Positions 30,690-41,357 of a stretch of DNA of 64,000 nt are shown here, one piece after another; the first letter of the stretch is position 1; the number at the start of each line of letters is the position of its first letter. A model generated the notes under the pieces. The model made no database searches. It was not told the origin of the DNA and saw nothing but the letters and a program-made list of their open reading frames with translations. Source of the stretch: Sorghum bicolor (lineage: Eukaryota > Streptophyta > Magnoliopsida > Poales > Poaceae); NCBI RefSeq assembly GCF_000003195.3, contig NC_012876.2, forward strand, positions 46,123,276-46,187,275. The letters run 5' to 3'. The translations under genes and the position numbers were made by a program.

Positions 30690-33600
30690 ATGGTGAAGGA
30701 GTGGAAGAAGTCCCGGAGCAGCACGAGGTCCCTCAACGACCTCGTCGGAATGGGTCTGCTGCATAACCAAGAGCTAGGCGGCTGGAGGGCGTCGGAGGGA
30801 GAAAGCTACCCCAACCCCCGCGCCGGTGAGATTGTCATTTTTGAAGATTTCTTCAAGCGGGGTTTTAGGGTTCCCGTCCATCCTTTCCTCCAGGGCCTTC
30901 TTCTTTACCATGAGATCGGGATCTGCAACTTGCATTCGAACTCTATTCTTCTCATTTCCACCTTCATTCACTTGTGCAAGGCCTATGTTGGAATAGAACC
31001 GCACTTCGACCTCTTCCGTTATCTTTTCTGTCTGAGGAAAAAGGGGGCAGTTGGAGGCTCCAAGATTGTAGGTGGAGTATACCTCAATCTGCGTGATGGG
31101 ATGAAGAACCGGTATCTCAGTTGCCCATGGAACACCTCTTTGACCGAATGGTACAAGAAGTGGTTCTCCATCCGGGAAGAGCCAGGCAGCGCCATGTTCT
31201 GCGACGTGGGCTACAACCCCGAGAAGAGGGTCAGCTAGACAGACTGCCCGGAGTTCACTGGGCATGTGGTGGACCTGATGGGCCTGATCGACTGGTCCTG
31301 CCTAGACGGGCTAGGAGTGGTCGGGAACTTCATTGTGCGTCGGGTGATGCCCTGCCAGAGGAGGGTACACTCGGCGTATGAGTACGCGGGGAGCCAGGAC
31401 CCGACCAGGATGAGCCCTGAAGGTCTGGAGAAGACGGAGGTGCAGCAGCTGATGAACGAGCTGTTCAACTTAACAGATGACAACTTCATTCGAAGCAGTG
31501 ATCGGATGCACGCCTTCAAGTTGGGACGACCAGTCCCCAAGGTAAATAGATGTTGTTATTGGCTAGTACTGCCATGTGAATATTGTTTATTCCTAGTTGA
31601 TGACTTGTTGTTGATCCTATCGCAGATTGGAGACGTTGACCGATGCGCAGTGTACGTGTCACTGGCACCTAGTATGGAAAATCCTGCAGGGATGGACCTG
31701 CCAGAAGGCGATGATGCTCGGTGTCTTCAATACACCAGCAGTGAGGAGGAACAGAACCGCCCCGCCCCGACCACCGAGGACATGGTAGCGGGTAAAAGGC
31801 CACTAGCGGTGGATCCATCCCCCGCGGAGGCGCTGCCAGCGGAGAGCAGCCAAGCTCCAAAGCGTCATCGGCTTGTCAGGATCGCCGATGACGACGAGGA
31901 GGAAGAGGAGGCCGCACCCTCTTTAGTCCGAAGGTCGCACAGTCGTCTGAACGTCGCGGCGATCACTGGCGACTGGGCAACTAGTGACCCCCCTGCTCCT
32001 CATACCGAGCCGACACGTCTTGGGGCGACAGAGGTGGCAGCGGCGACCGGTAGGACCAGGAGGAGGGTTTTTACAGCGACGCATAGGCGCTCCGATCTAT
32101 AAGTAGAACAACCTTGCCTTGACACTTCCTCCTATCATTATTATTGTTTTTGCGTTTGTTACTACAGCTTTTGACATTGATAAAATACCATATTTTTGTT
32201 AGTGTGGCGTCTGACGTTGATCCCGACAACATCGCTGGCCAGAAGACGGCCGAGCCGGTGGTTGTCGTTGAAGACGCCGCGCCGTAGACCACCCAGGAGG
32301 GAACCGAGGGGTGCCCCATGGAGGTAGTCGGGGCTGAGACTGCTGAGGAGCACCCAGCTCCAGCGAAGACCAGAGCAGGAACCCCTGATGGGGATGAATA
32401 GGCTGCGAGGACACCTCCCCCGAGTAGTGTTGCGGAGGAGGAAGACAAGGCTCCGACTCCCCCGCCTACTGAAGAAAGGAGGGTCCCCACTCCACCCCGA
32501 GCAGAGACCTCTTCGCCAAAGGGCTCCCCTGGCCGTGGTAAAGGTCCAGTGATACCTATGACCACGGCTAGGGGAGCACAGAGGGCGAGGGGACTCAAGC
32601 AGCCTCCGACGACGAGGTTGAAGAAATCCAGGGTCGCCCCCATGATGGTTGCCAGCACGTTTACGTGTGGCGCCAACGTGGGGACCATTTCATTGGTCAT
32701 GAGGAGCTCGCAGAGACGGAGGAGGCCGCGAGGGTGGAGCGTGTAGCAAAGCGTCTTGTTGACGAGGTTAAGGTAAGTAGTCTTGCACTCTGCTCGAGAT
32801 GTATATGCACTGTTGCTTACTTTAATGCGTGTTTCCTGTAGGGTGCATTGAAAATGGCGAAGTACCGGAAAAGGTGCTTCGACCAGATTGAGTGGATCGT
32901 GGCCGAGAATAAGGCCCTGTCCGTAGAGGTAGACCGTCTTCAGTCGGAGGCCGAGGAGAAGACGGCCGAGACGTGTGCTCAGGAAGAGCGCCTGCTCGAC
33001 CTCAATTGGCGGTTAGCCGACAAGGATCAGGAAAGGAAATGTCAGTCATGCGTTCCGAGCAATTGTACATAACCGCGTAGTCGTTTTTGTTGACCAGAAA
33101 TTGCTTCTGTAGACTTGGAGGAGGAGGTTGCGCGCCTCCGGCAAGAAAAGGAGAGGCTCGACTAGGAGCGTGCCGGCGCGCTGGAGGCCTGGCGCCGAGC
33201 TGGTGAGGAGCTAAGCAACAAGAATCGAGAGTTGGCTGGTGAGAACCGTGTTACCCTTGTTTTTTTTTTGTGTGTACACTAATGTCCTTCTTGGTTCATA
33301 GTGCTCAAAGTAAATACCAAGAAGCACCTCGACGAGCTGATCAAGGACCGAGACTCCTGGAAGGCCAACTGCATCAAGCTCTGGAAAGGAGTGGCCCCGG
33401 TTCTTGACTTGATCAGCCCCGAGCTCCCTGAAGACCAACCCCGCGCGCCGAAGCTGACCCCGGTCGAGAAGGCGCATCGAGCGTGGGACTGGCTTCAGCA
33501 GTTTGTTAAGGACGCCGGGGAATTCGCCGGTGCGGACGTCCTCAGCATGGTACGCGCCCACTACCCCTTGTTTGACTTATCTCGACTGTAGAGGGGGTAT

Positions 33601-33868
33601 CCCAAGGAGGTTGGTCCGCGGGAGGCAGACGACCTTCGTGTTGGTCTGCTTGATCTGTCGTCGACAGTGATCGGCGACATCAACCTCTGCGGGATAGCGC
33701 CTCCCCCCGACCAGCCCGGGTCAGATAGGTCGGCCAGGGAGTTGTCGGGAGCGTCCGTTGCCAGAGATGGGCGGTCGACGCCTGCGGTCTCGACCAGCCA
33801 GACGTCGGTGGCCCCGACCCCTTTGACTAGGCGGCAAGACCATGCGCGTGATCAGCCCGAGCAGTAGG
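30690..33868 (+). pseudogene. Antisense accessory gene of F, multi-exon, transposase_28-like N-terminus and coiled-coil C-terminus
   Basis: The first exon, from ATG 30690 (MVKEWKKSRSSTRS), encodes a domain resembling the plant 'putative gypsy type transposon' family (VPVHPFLQGLLLYHEIGICN, FIHLCKAYVGIEPHFDLF, LSCPWNTSLTEWYKKWF). One in-frame TAG lies at 31236. Introns with GT...AG ends are visible at about 31542-31625 (phase 0), 32772-32841 and 33238-33300. Another, with a decayed donor, ends near 33114. Middle exons are acidic and proline-rich with a basic patch (APKRHRLVRIADDDEEEEE). Later exons are coiled coil (MAKYRKRCFDQIEWIVAENK) with a conserved tail (VRAHYPLFDLSRL). A few further stops occur. 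It is convergent with gag-pol. The function is unknown. Confidence 0.75.
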
Positions 33869-33946
33869 CCTGTAGAGTAGTTTGTAGGAGTAGACTAGGG
33901 ACCACCCGGAGGGGTGTTTATTGTAAACTTTGTATATAAAGTTTGT

Positions 33947-33952
33947 AATAAA
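33947..33952 (+). terminator. Poly(A) signal of the antisense gene
   Basis: AATAAA lies about 80 bases after the last stop of the antisense gene and shortly before the convergent end of F pol at 34164. With the TATA box and introns it completes a gene-like unit. Confidence 0.55.
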
Positions 33953-34163
33953 GATTGATTTATCGTAACCATGGTTTTTGAGCGCTGTAATGTTGTTTGA
34001 GTGATGTATCACTGAGTCGGGTTAGTAACCCTTAAGGACCTTTGTCCTAAAAGGAGATTGTTGTAGTTGTCGAGAGTTCTGCATATAAAAGAGGTATAAA
34101 GCAAGAAAGGAAAATTTTATTACTGCTGATCATAAGAGATTTACAAACGAAATGTAGTGGAAT

Positions 34164-35935
34164 TTATGGATAAAAATGACGCAGTTTGTCTATATGCCAG
34201 GAGTTAGGCAGGCGCGTTCCGTATGGGTACGCCAGTCTGTAAGATGTAGGGCGTGTGACTTCGGCAACCACAAAGGGTCCTTCCCAAGGTGTGGATAACT
34301 TGTGCGCTCCTTCTTGGCTTTTTTTCCACTTTAGTACTAGATCACCGACCACAAAGGAACGGTTTTTGACGTTCCTGTTGTGATATCGCCTAATGGCTTC
34401 GAGATATTTTGCTGTTCGGAGGCACGAGACCAAGCGCTTTTCTTCTGTGCAGTTGATTTCGAGCTCTCTGGAGAGGTCAGCCGAAGACTGTGGAAATTTT
34501 CGACTCTTGGAGATCCAAAGGTGACATCGGATGGAAGCACTGCTTCGGTGCCATAAACCATGAAGTAAGGTGATACACCCGTATTGTGGCTAGCCTTTGT
34601 TCGGAGACCCCAGACCACAGCCGATAACTCCTTCATCCATCGTCCTGGTGCTCTGTCGTTCTCGGTGTATAGCCTTTTCTTTAGAGCATCGATAATCATT
34701 CCATTTGCTCGCTCTACTTGACCGTTGGCGCGTGGGTGAGCTACCGACACATACTTAATGACTATGCCTCTGTCATCACAGAAGTCCAAAAATGTAGTGC
34801 CGGTGAACTGAGTGCCCAGGTCAGTGATTATGCTATTGGGGATCTCGAATCTGTATATGATTTGATTGAGGAACTCCACAGCCTTCTCGGAGGTAGCTTT
34901 GACTAGTGGCATGTACTCGATCCACTTCGAGAATTTGTCGATTAGTACGAAGACGAACTTGAAGTTGTCGGGGGCCGGCTTAAATGGCCCGATCATGTCA
35001 AGACCCCAGTAGGCGAAAGGCCAGGACGACGGAATAGTTTGAATTTCATGAGCAGGCACGTGGGTCCTCTTGGCGAAGAACTGGCATCCTTCACAATGTC
35101 GGACCAGTTTCTCGGCGTCGGCGACCGTGGTTGGCCAGTAAAAACCTGCTCGGAAGGCCTTCCCGACCAGTGTTCTGGAGGCAGCGTGGTTGCCGCAGGA
35201 CCCGGTGTGTATGTCATCTAATAGCTTGACGCTATCATCTTGGGATATGCATTTGAGCAGCACTTCGGAACTTGCATTCTTTTGCATAAGTTTACCATCA
35301 ACCAGTATATAATTCTTAGACCGCCGGATGAGACGCTCGTTCTCCGTTTTATCTTGAAAACCCGATCCGTCTGATATGTACTTAATGAAGGGAGCGCGCC
35401 AATCATGGCTGTTGGTTGTCGGAGTAGTGTCGTCTATGAGCATTGCCTCACTGGGTTGGTTTTCGACCAGGTCTGTACCCACACTTGGTGCTTGGATGTC
35501 CTGAACAAAAACGCCTTGCGGGATCTGGGCCCGAGATGATCCTAACTTTGACAACGCATCCGCTGCCTGGTTCCTATCCCGGACCACGTGGATGTATTTT
35601 ATGCCGTAGAAATTGGACTCCCATTTACGAATTTCTTTACAGTAGAGGTCCATTTTTTCGTGGGTTGTGTCCCATTCCTTATTTAACTGGTTGATGACCA
35701 GGGCAGAATCGCTGTGGACGTAGAGGCGTTTGACTCCCAGTTTGACGTCCAGTCGTATGCCATGTAGGCATGCTTCATATTCCGCGACGTTGTTCGACGC
35801 CGAAAACAGGATCCAAAGGACATAGCATAGTTTGTCCTTGTTAGGCGATACGAAGAGTATTCCGGCGCCGGCGCCATTGATGTTTAGGGACCCGTCAAAG
35901 AACATTGACCAGTGGTCGGAGGTGTCCGACGGCGG
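34164..35935 (-). pseudogene. pol: Element F second RNase H and integrase, one frameshift
   Basis: From 35905 a 522-codon frame gives an archaeal-type RNase H (Asp in FFDGSLNING, Glu in YEACLHG, Asp in VHSDSALV, Asp in AADALSKLG). It is followed by integrase with an HHCC finger (DIHTGSCGNHAASRT, RHCEGCQ) and DDE residues in WGLDMIGPF, ITDLGTQF and ANGQVERANG. Near 34510 the frame shifts, and the C-terminal region (VGDLVLKWKKSQEGAHKLS, SWHIDKLRHFYP) continues in another frame to 34164. Domain order and the double RNase H place F in the Tat group. Confidence 0.9.
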
Positions 35936-37160
35936 GGACTCGTTGAGGTCCGTCCATTCTACGATGAAGTCGACCAGGGCCTGGGACTTGACGGTAGTGT
36001 GGCTCTAGAAATCCAGTGAGAATGGGCATAATTCCATTGCCCATTTTACAATTATGCCGTTGGCATCCTTGTTGCGCAAAATGTCCCCCAGAGGGAAACT
36101 AGTGGTTACCATGACCCGATGACCATTAAAGTAATGCTTTAGCTTCCTTGAAGTTATTAAGATGGCGTAGATGAGCTTCTGTATCTGAGGGTACCTAGTC
36201 TTGGACTCACTTAAGACTTCGCTTATGAAGTAAACAGGTCTCTAGACTTTGTATACGTGGCCTGGCTCATCCCGCTCGGCCACCATCGCTGTGGAGACAA
36301 CCCTATCGGTTGCTGCTATGTAAAGGAGCAGGTTCTCGTTGGGTTGAGGTGCTGTGAGAACTGGTGGTGAGGTGATGAAAGTTTTGAGCTGGGTGAACGC
36401 AGCGTCAGTTTCCTCTGTCCAGGAGAATTTTTCTGACGCCTTTAGGAGTTTGAAGAAGGGGAGGCCTTTTTCTCCCAGTCTAGAGATAAAATGGCTGAGA
36501 GCAGCCATACAACCGGTGAGCTTTTGAATGTCCTTAACGTTCTTGGGTGGTCGCATGTCGAGCACTGCCTTTATTTTTGATGGATTCGGTCGTATGACGT
36601 TGCAGCTGATGACGTTGCCGAGTAATAGTCCAGAGGGGACCCCGAAGATACACTTTTTAGGATTAAGCTTCCACTTGTATTTATTTAGTGCCTTAAAGGT
36701 TCGATCTAGGTTGTTGATTAGAGTGTCCGCGTTCCTTGTTTTGACGACAACGTCGTCTACGTAAGCCTCGACGAGGTCGTCACGAATCTCGTCGTGGAGG
36801 CATTGCTAAATGGCCCGTTGATAAGTAGCTCCAGCATTTTTGAGTCCGAAGGACATTGTCGTGTAGCAAGACGCACTGAAAGGGGTGATAAAAAGATGTT
36901 TTGATCTGGTCATCTTCCTTTAGTGAGATCTGGTGATAAACAAAGTAACAATCTAGAAAGGAGAGGAGTTTGCATCCGGCTGTTGAGTCGACCACCTCGT
37001 CGATGCGAGGGAGACCAAAAGGATCTTTAGGACAGTGTTTATTGAGATCAATGTAATCAACGCACATTCTCCATTCATTGTTCTTTTTCTTACAAGGACC
37101 GGATTGGCAAGTCAATCGGGATGATACACTTCTTTAATGAATCCGGCTGCTAGAAGCCAC
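35936..37160 (-). pseudogene. pol: Element F reverse transcriptase and first RNase H, broken
   Basis: RT motifs are NEWRMCVDYIDLNKHCPKDPF, LSFLDCYFVYHQI and the catalytic AYVDDVVVKTR (YVDD at 36753-36764), with at least one frameshift between 37115 and 36760. The thumb region has MRPPKNVKDIQKLTGCMAAL. The first RNase H (ENLLLYIAATDRVVSTAMV) runs into a TAG at 36242-36244 within the HVYKVQRPVYF motif, then continues to about 36000. All pieces are in correct order. Confidence 0.88.
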
Positions 37161-37400
37161 GTTATTTCTGTCCTAATAGCCTACTTTTTATCACGAGCGA
37201 ACCGTCATAGCTTCTGCTTGATAGGTCTTGCGGTCTTTGAGATGTTTAAGGAGTGCTCGATCAGGTTTCGTGGGATGCCGGACATGTCTGCGGGTTTCCA
37301 TGCGAAAACGCTTACGTTGTCCCTTAGAAACCTGACGAGCGCGTCTTCCTATTTAGGGTCCAGATTGGCTCCGATGAGGGCCGTCTTCTCGGGGCTGCCG

Positions 37401-38840
37401 TCAACCAGCTATACTTCCTTGTGCTCTTTGGACATTTCCTCTGACGGTTAGGATGCCCTTTTCTGTTGGCATCTTGAGGACCAGGTACGAGTAGTGCGGA
37501 ACTGCCATGATCTTTGTCAGCGATGGTCGGCCCAGAATTGCATGGTAAGTGCCATCAAAGTCGGTGACCACAAAGTTGACAAACTCTGTTCGAAAGTGGT
37601 TGGGCGTTCCGAACTGGACAGGTAGTGTTATCTGTCCGAGGCGTACTGAAATTTGACCTGGCAGGACTCCCCAGAATTGTGCGTCATACGGTTTCAGTTG
37701 TGCCAGGGTTATCTTGAGAGCGGGCAGGCTGTTGCGGAAAAGGATGTCAATGGAGCTGCCCCCGTCAACGAGCACACGCTCAAATTTGACGCTGTTGATG
37801 CAAGGATCCAGGATCAGAGGAAAACGTCCTGGCTCCAGAATGGAGGCCCATTGGTCCTTCCTGTTGAAGGAGATCTCCCTGTGCGGCCAGGGAGGAAATT
37901 TTGGGTCGGTGAACAGACCGTCTGCGCTGTCCACGTTGAGGCAGGCTCTCTTCAGGAGCTTTCTTTCTCGCTTGGATTCGATGGAAACTTTGCCTCTGAA
38001 GATGGAGTGGACCACGTCGGTGGGACTGACGTACTGGTGTCGCGGGTCCCTATCCTGGTCGTCGTCTTCGTCTTCGTGACCACGTCTGTCCTGCTTCTCG
38101 TTTTTCTTGGCGGAATCGTCTTGAGCGGCCCGCTGTGTGTAGATGCTTTTTAGGACACGACATTCTTCCATCGTGTGATTGGACTTGGGATGGAGTTGGC
38201 ACGGTCCTTTCAACATCTTGTTGTAATCTTCCTGGTAGTCTCGCCGCCCATTGGGGCGCTTGACCGTATTCACCTCGTGGTCATTGTCGTGAGGGCGCTT
38301 GCCCTTGTAGTCATCGCGGTTGTCACACCGTCTGTCCCAACCTTCTCTATGGTCATGGTTGTCAGTGCGACGATGGTTCCTGTTGTCGAAATGTCGACGA
38401 CTGTCGTCCCGTCGAGGAGGCTGGTCGGGACCTCTCGCATCCTCACGGATGAGCTTTTCTGCGTCGTCGGCGTCAGCGTAGTTTTTTGCCGTTGCGAGGA
38501 GCTCGGCCATCGTGGTCGGCCTTTTACACAGTAGCTTGTTCCTCAATGCTTCGTGGAAGCGTAGCCCTTTGATGAAAGCTGATATGGCCTCATCGTGAGA
38601 AATTTTCAGAATTTTAAGACGCATATCCAAGAATCGTCGGATGTAATCGCGGAGAGGCTCGTTTTTCCTGTCCCTTATTGTCTCGAGGTCGTACTTGTTC
38701 CCAGGCTGCTCGCAGGTAGCGATGAAATTGTCGATAAACGCCTGGCGCAGTTCTTCCCAAGAGTCAAAAGAGTCTTCGGCCAGGCCAAGGAGCCACTGAT
38801 GACCAGCGTGGTTGAGTACAACTGGGAAGTAATTAGCCAT
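37401..38840 (-). pseudogene. gag-pol: Element F gag C-terminal domain and protease, 479-codon open frame
   Basis: The frame covers a Gag core (SWEELRQAFIDNFIATCEQP, LRDYIRRFLDMRLKI, FIKGLRFHEALRNKLL), a basic, arginine- and aspartate-rich linker, a CCHC-like motif CQLHPKSNHTMEEC, and a retropepsin domain with active-site VLVDGGSSIDILF and ILGRPSLTK. The methionine at 38840 is internal; Gag begins farther upstream. The frame ends at 37401, shortly before RT. This is the longest open gag-protease stretch in the window. Confidence 0.88.
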
Positions 38841-40228
38841 GACGTGCTCATCTCCCGCTGCTGACCGAACTGCAATCTCGTAGAGAGTGATCTAGTTTTC
38901 TGGGTTTTCCTTGCCGTCGTTTTTTTAAGCTTCTCGAGTTTAAAGTTGCGGGGCCATACGACTTGGCGAAGGTGTGAAGAAAACTGTCTTAGGCCGGGGG
39001 GGCCGTGCGCAGCATCGTACTTAATGCGCTGCAAGTTTTCGTGCACCGCTCTTTCCGTGGCGCGCCTGTTGATGCGGTCTCGGGCGTCCTTGGGAGGGAT
39101 GTTGTATCGTAGATCCCTGTCCTGGTTTACTTTCTGACCACGCCCACGCTTCTGCTCGCGGTGGCCGGCGGCGTCCCGACCACGGTTGTGACGCCCCGCA
39201 TCTTTCCTGCGATTATTGGGGGAGCGGCTACGGTGGCACTCGCTGGGTTGTGGTGAAGTCCGGCTACGACGAGTCTGGTCAGAAGAGACCTCTGTGTAGG
39301 AGATAGCTTGGTCCTTTTTGAGTAAGGTGGCTGTCTGTCCCATCGTGGCGATCAGGTGTGCGCGTATACTGGATCGGACACCCTGGCACTCAGGAGTATC
39401 AGGGAGTCGGTCCAGGTTTGCCATAGCAACAGCCACGTTAGCACTCGGCGTTTTGAAGACTTGCTGATCTCCGACCATGTCGAAAGCGTCGCTGAGGTTA
39501 TGCGGTGCAAATTGCCGTTCCTCATCCGCGCGCCGTCGAGCGCGGTCGGCATTGCGCTGTTCGCGGAGCTGCTTCTGCTCGTCTGTTTCTCCATCGACAA
39601 CCGGTTCGTTGTTGCTGACATTGAAGATAAGATCTCCCCGCCGGGGTGGAAAGACTGGGAAGCGAGAAAAACTCGGAGGATACGGTGGTAAATCCAGGTC
39701 GTAATCTTCATCCTCAGAGTTTATAACCTCGGTGGGGACGGACCCTGTGCTGGAGTTTGTGCTGGAAGCCTGATCGTTCGGCAGTACTTAGATTGATACC
39801 ATGTTGACGTAATGGCAAGCTGCTCGACTGTTCTGTCTCGGCGACCAGCCCACCCTATTAAAAAGGGATTGGATGTGCCGTGAGTAGTGAACGGCCAAGT
39901 TGTTTAGTCCATAAGGAGGACTCTGGTCTGGGTCTGCCTTGAGCTCGACGGACCGCCCTGTGGGGGTGGATGTTATTGTCAGAGATGTCCCTAACTGTTC
40001 GTGTGTGACGACACGAGTTGGCCGGCAGGAGTTGAAAGAGTCTGTCGGCGTGATTTGATCAAATCGGCGCGAGATCCCATCTACCAGTCGGGAAGCTTCG
40101 AGGAGCCTGAGATCGGCATGATCAAGGGCTCGGAAAAGATCCGAGTCGTCAACCTTCTTTCTCCTGTAGTGAGGGAGCGGAGGTCGAGTGCTCGGTGTCG
40201 GCGTGATCAGAATCGACGCCACTATCAT
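38841..40228 (-). pseudogene. gag: Element F gag N-terminal region, frameshifted
   Basis: The reading starts near 40228 (MIVASILITPTPS), is open to 39788, then changes frame. The 39478-38840 part has NVAVAMANLDRLPDTPE, a long arginine/serine-rich segment (QTRRSRTSPQPSECHRSRSP) and RDLRYNIPPKDARDRINR, typical of the N-terminal half of Tat-type Gag. Two or more frameshifts separate the pieces. Confidence 0.75.
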
Positions 40229-40386
40229 CCCAGATCAGATCTGGGTTTCTTCCAAAGTCATGGTCGTGAGGCCGCCGCTATGACTCCTCTACGTGATCTG
40301 GCCGACGGTGAACGTGAGGCCTTCAGGCACGGTCGCGAAAGCTGGAACGATGACCATCTTGTTCGTCGAGAGAGCTGTACGCGCAC

Positions 40387-40404
40387 CCCCTACCTGGCGC
40401 GCCA
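40387..40404 (-). promoter_or_regulatory. PBS candidate of F
   Basis: On the minus strand, TGGCGCGCCAGGTAGGGG starts one base after the LTR end CGTCGACA. The position fits a PBS. I could not assign the tRNA from memory. Confidence 0.6.
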
Positions 40405-40405
40405 C

Positions 40406-40864
40406 TGTCGACGTAAGCTAGTCGGCAGCCTACCTTGGGGTATACCCACGGTAGTAGTTTATCGGTAGACGGTGCGCAAGCTACGAACTTGACGGTGACG
40501 CAAGACACAGACAAGGTTTTTATCCAGGTTCGTCGGCCGTGTGGGCGTAATACCTACATCCTGCGTTTGATTGTATTGGATTGTGTTGATAGAATAATGT
40601 GTCCTAGGGGGTCCTTTGCCTCTCCTTATATAGTCCGGAGGGCAGGGTTACAGATCTGGAAACTAATCCTAGTCGGTTACAATTGCCATAGATAGCACGA
40701 TATCAATTCCTATTCTAACCGACTAGAATTCGGCTTGATCTCCATGTCTTGTTTCCTTGCGCGAAACTCTGAGCAGTTGGATCAAGCCTCGAACTGTCTT
40801 CGTGGTGGGCCAAGTCTCCTGGCCCAAGTCTAGCCGTAAGGGTATAGGGGTTCAAACCCCCACA
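40406..40864 (-). repeat. 5' LTR of F (459 bp)
   Basis: On the minus strand it starts TGTGGGGGTTTGAACC at 40864 and ends CGTCGACA at 40406. The TATA box (minus TATATAAGGAGAGG) is at plus 40626-40632. TSD CTATT follows at 40865-40869. Confidence 0.93.
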
Positions 40865-40869
40865 CTATT

Positions 40870-41188
40870 ATCCTACCATCCCCCATATTAGATTGCTCTG
40901 CTCTCTATTCACATATTATCATCCATTGTTACCTTACCTTTAATATTGTTCTTATTCAATTCTACCATCTTTCCTATTTACACTTACCCATCTATCTAGG
41001 TTAAGTTAGAGCATAGATCAGTTCTCCCATTTCCCTGTGGATACGATAAAACCTTTAACCGGGTAAAAGCTACAACGGTATCCGTGCGCTTGTAGATTTA
41101 TCTGTGTGCGTATAAATACCATAGTACACTCTAGTGCCATGCTGGGGATGACAACCTAGTATTCATGTGGTGTTAGCAAGTGTCAACA
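40870..41188 (+). repeat. 5' LTR of E, second part
   Basis: This continues the C-type LTR after F, ending GTGTCAACA at 41188. With 27864-28909 it gives 1365 bases, close to C's 1357-1358. Confidence 0.92.
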
Positions 41189-41196
41189 AGCATTTT

Positions 41197-41214
41197 TGGC
41201 ACCGTTGCCGGGAT
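41197..41214 (+). promoter_or_regulatory. PBS of E (tRNA-Asp), mutated
   Basis: TGGCACCGTTGCCGGGAT aligns with the PBS of C with a G-to-A change at base 5 and changes at the 3' end. Confidence 0.85.
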
Positions 41215-41357
41215 TCCGGTTGCTGAGTTGACTACGAACTAGCTTAATCATTTTCTAAAAAATAATAAAAATAAATATATATTTTTTCCTTTGCCTCATC
41301 TCTGCTATTCTTTCCTCTTATCTAATCCTTGATTTCTGGTCTATCATGAATGCAAAC

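Larger units (their letters stand above)
28910..40864 (-). mobile_element. Element F: complete Tat-lineage Ty3/gypsy retrotransposon with an antisense accessory gene
   Basis: Identical-length LTRs (459 bp; 28910-29368 and 40406-40864) are flanked by a perfect TSD CTATT (28905-28909 and 40865-40869). Gag-pol reads on the minus strand from about 40228 to 34164. A convergent plus-strand gene occupies 30690-33868, and a 72-bp tandem array lies next to the 3' LTR. A second RNase H-like domain before integrase (FFDGSLNINGAGAGI, VHSDSALVINQLN) is a known mark of the Tat group, in which antisense extra ORFs have been reported. The first 80 LTR bases differ at 4 positions, so F is fairly young. Confidence 0.93.

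Noticed and set aside
30690..33868. Plus-strand exons inside F as a captured host gene
   Set aside because: The N-terminal domain resembles the family long annotated in plants as 'putative gypsy type transposon', and antisense extra ORFs are known in Tat elements. A host origin in the distant past cannot be excluded.
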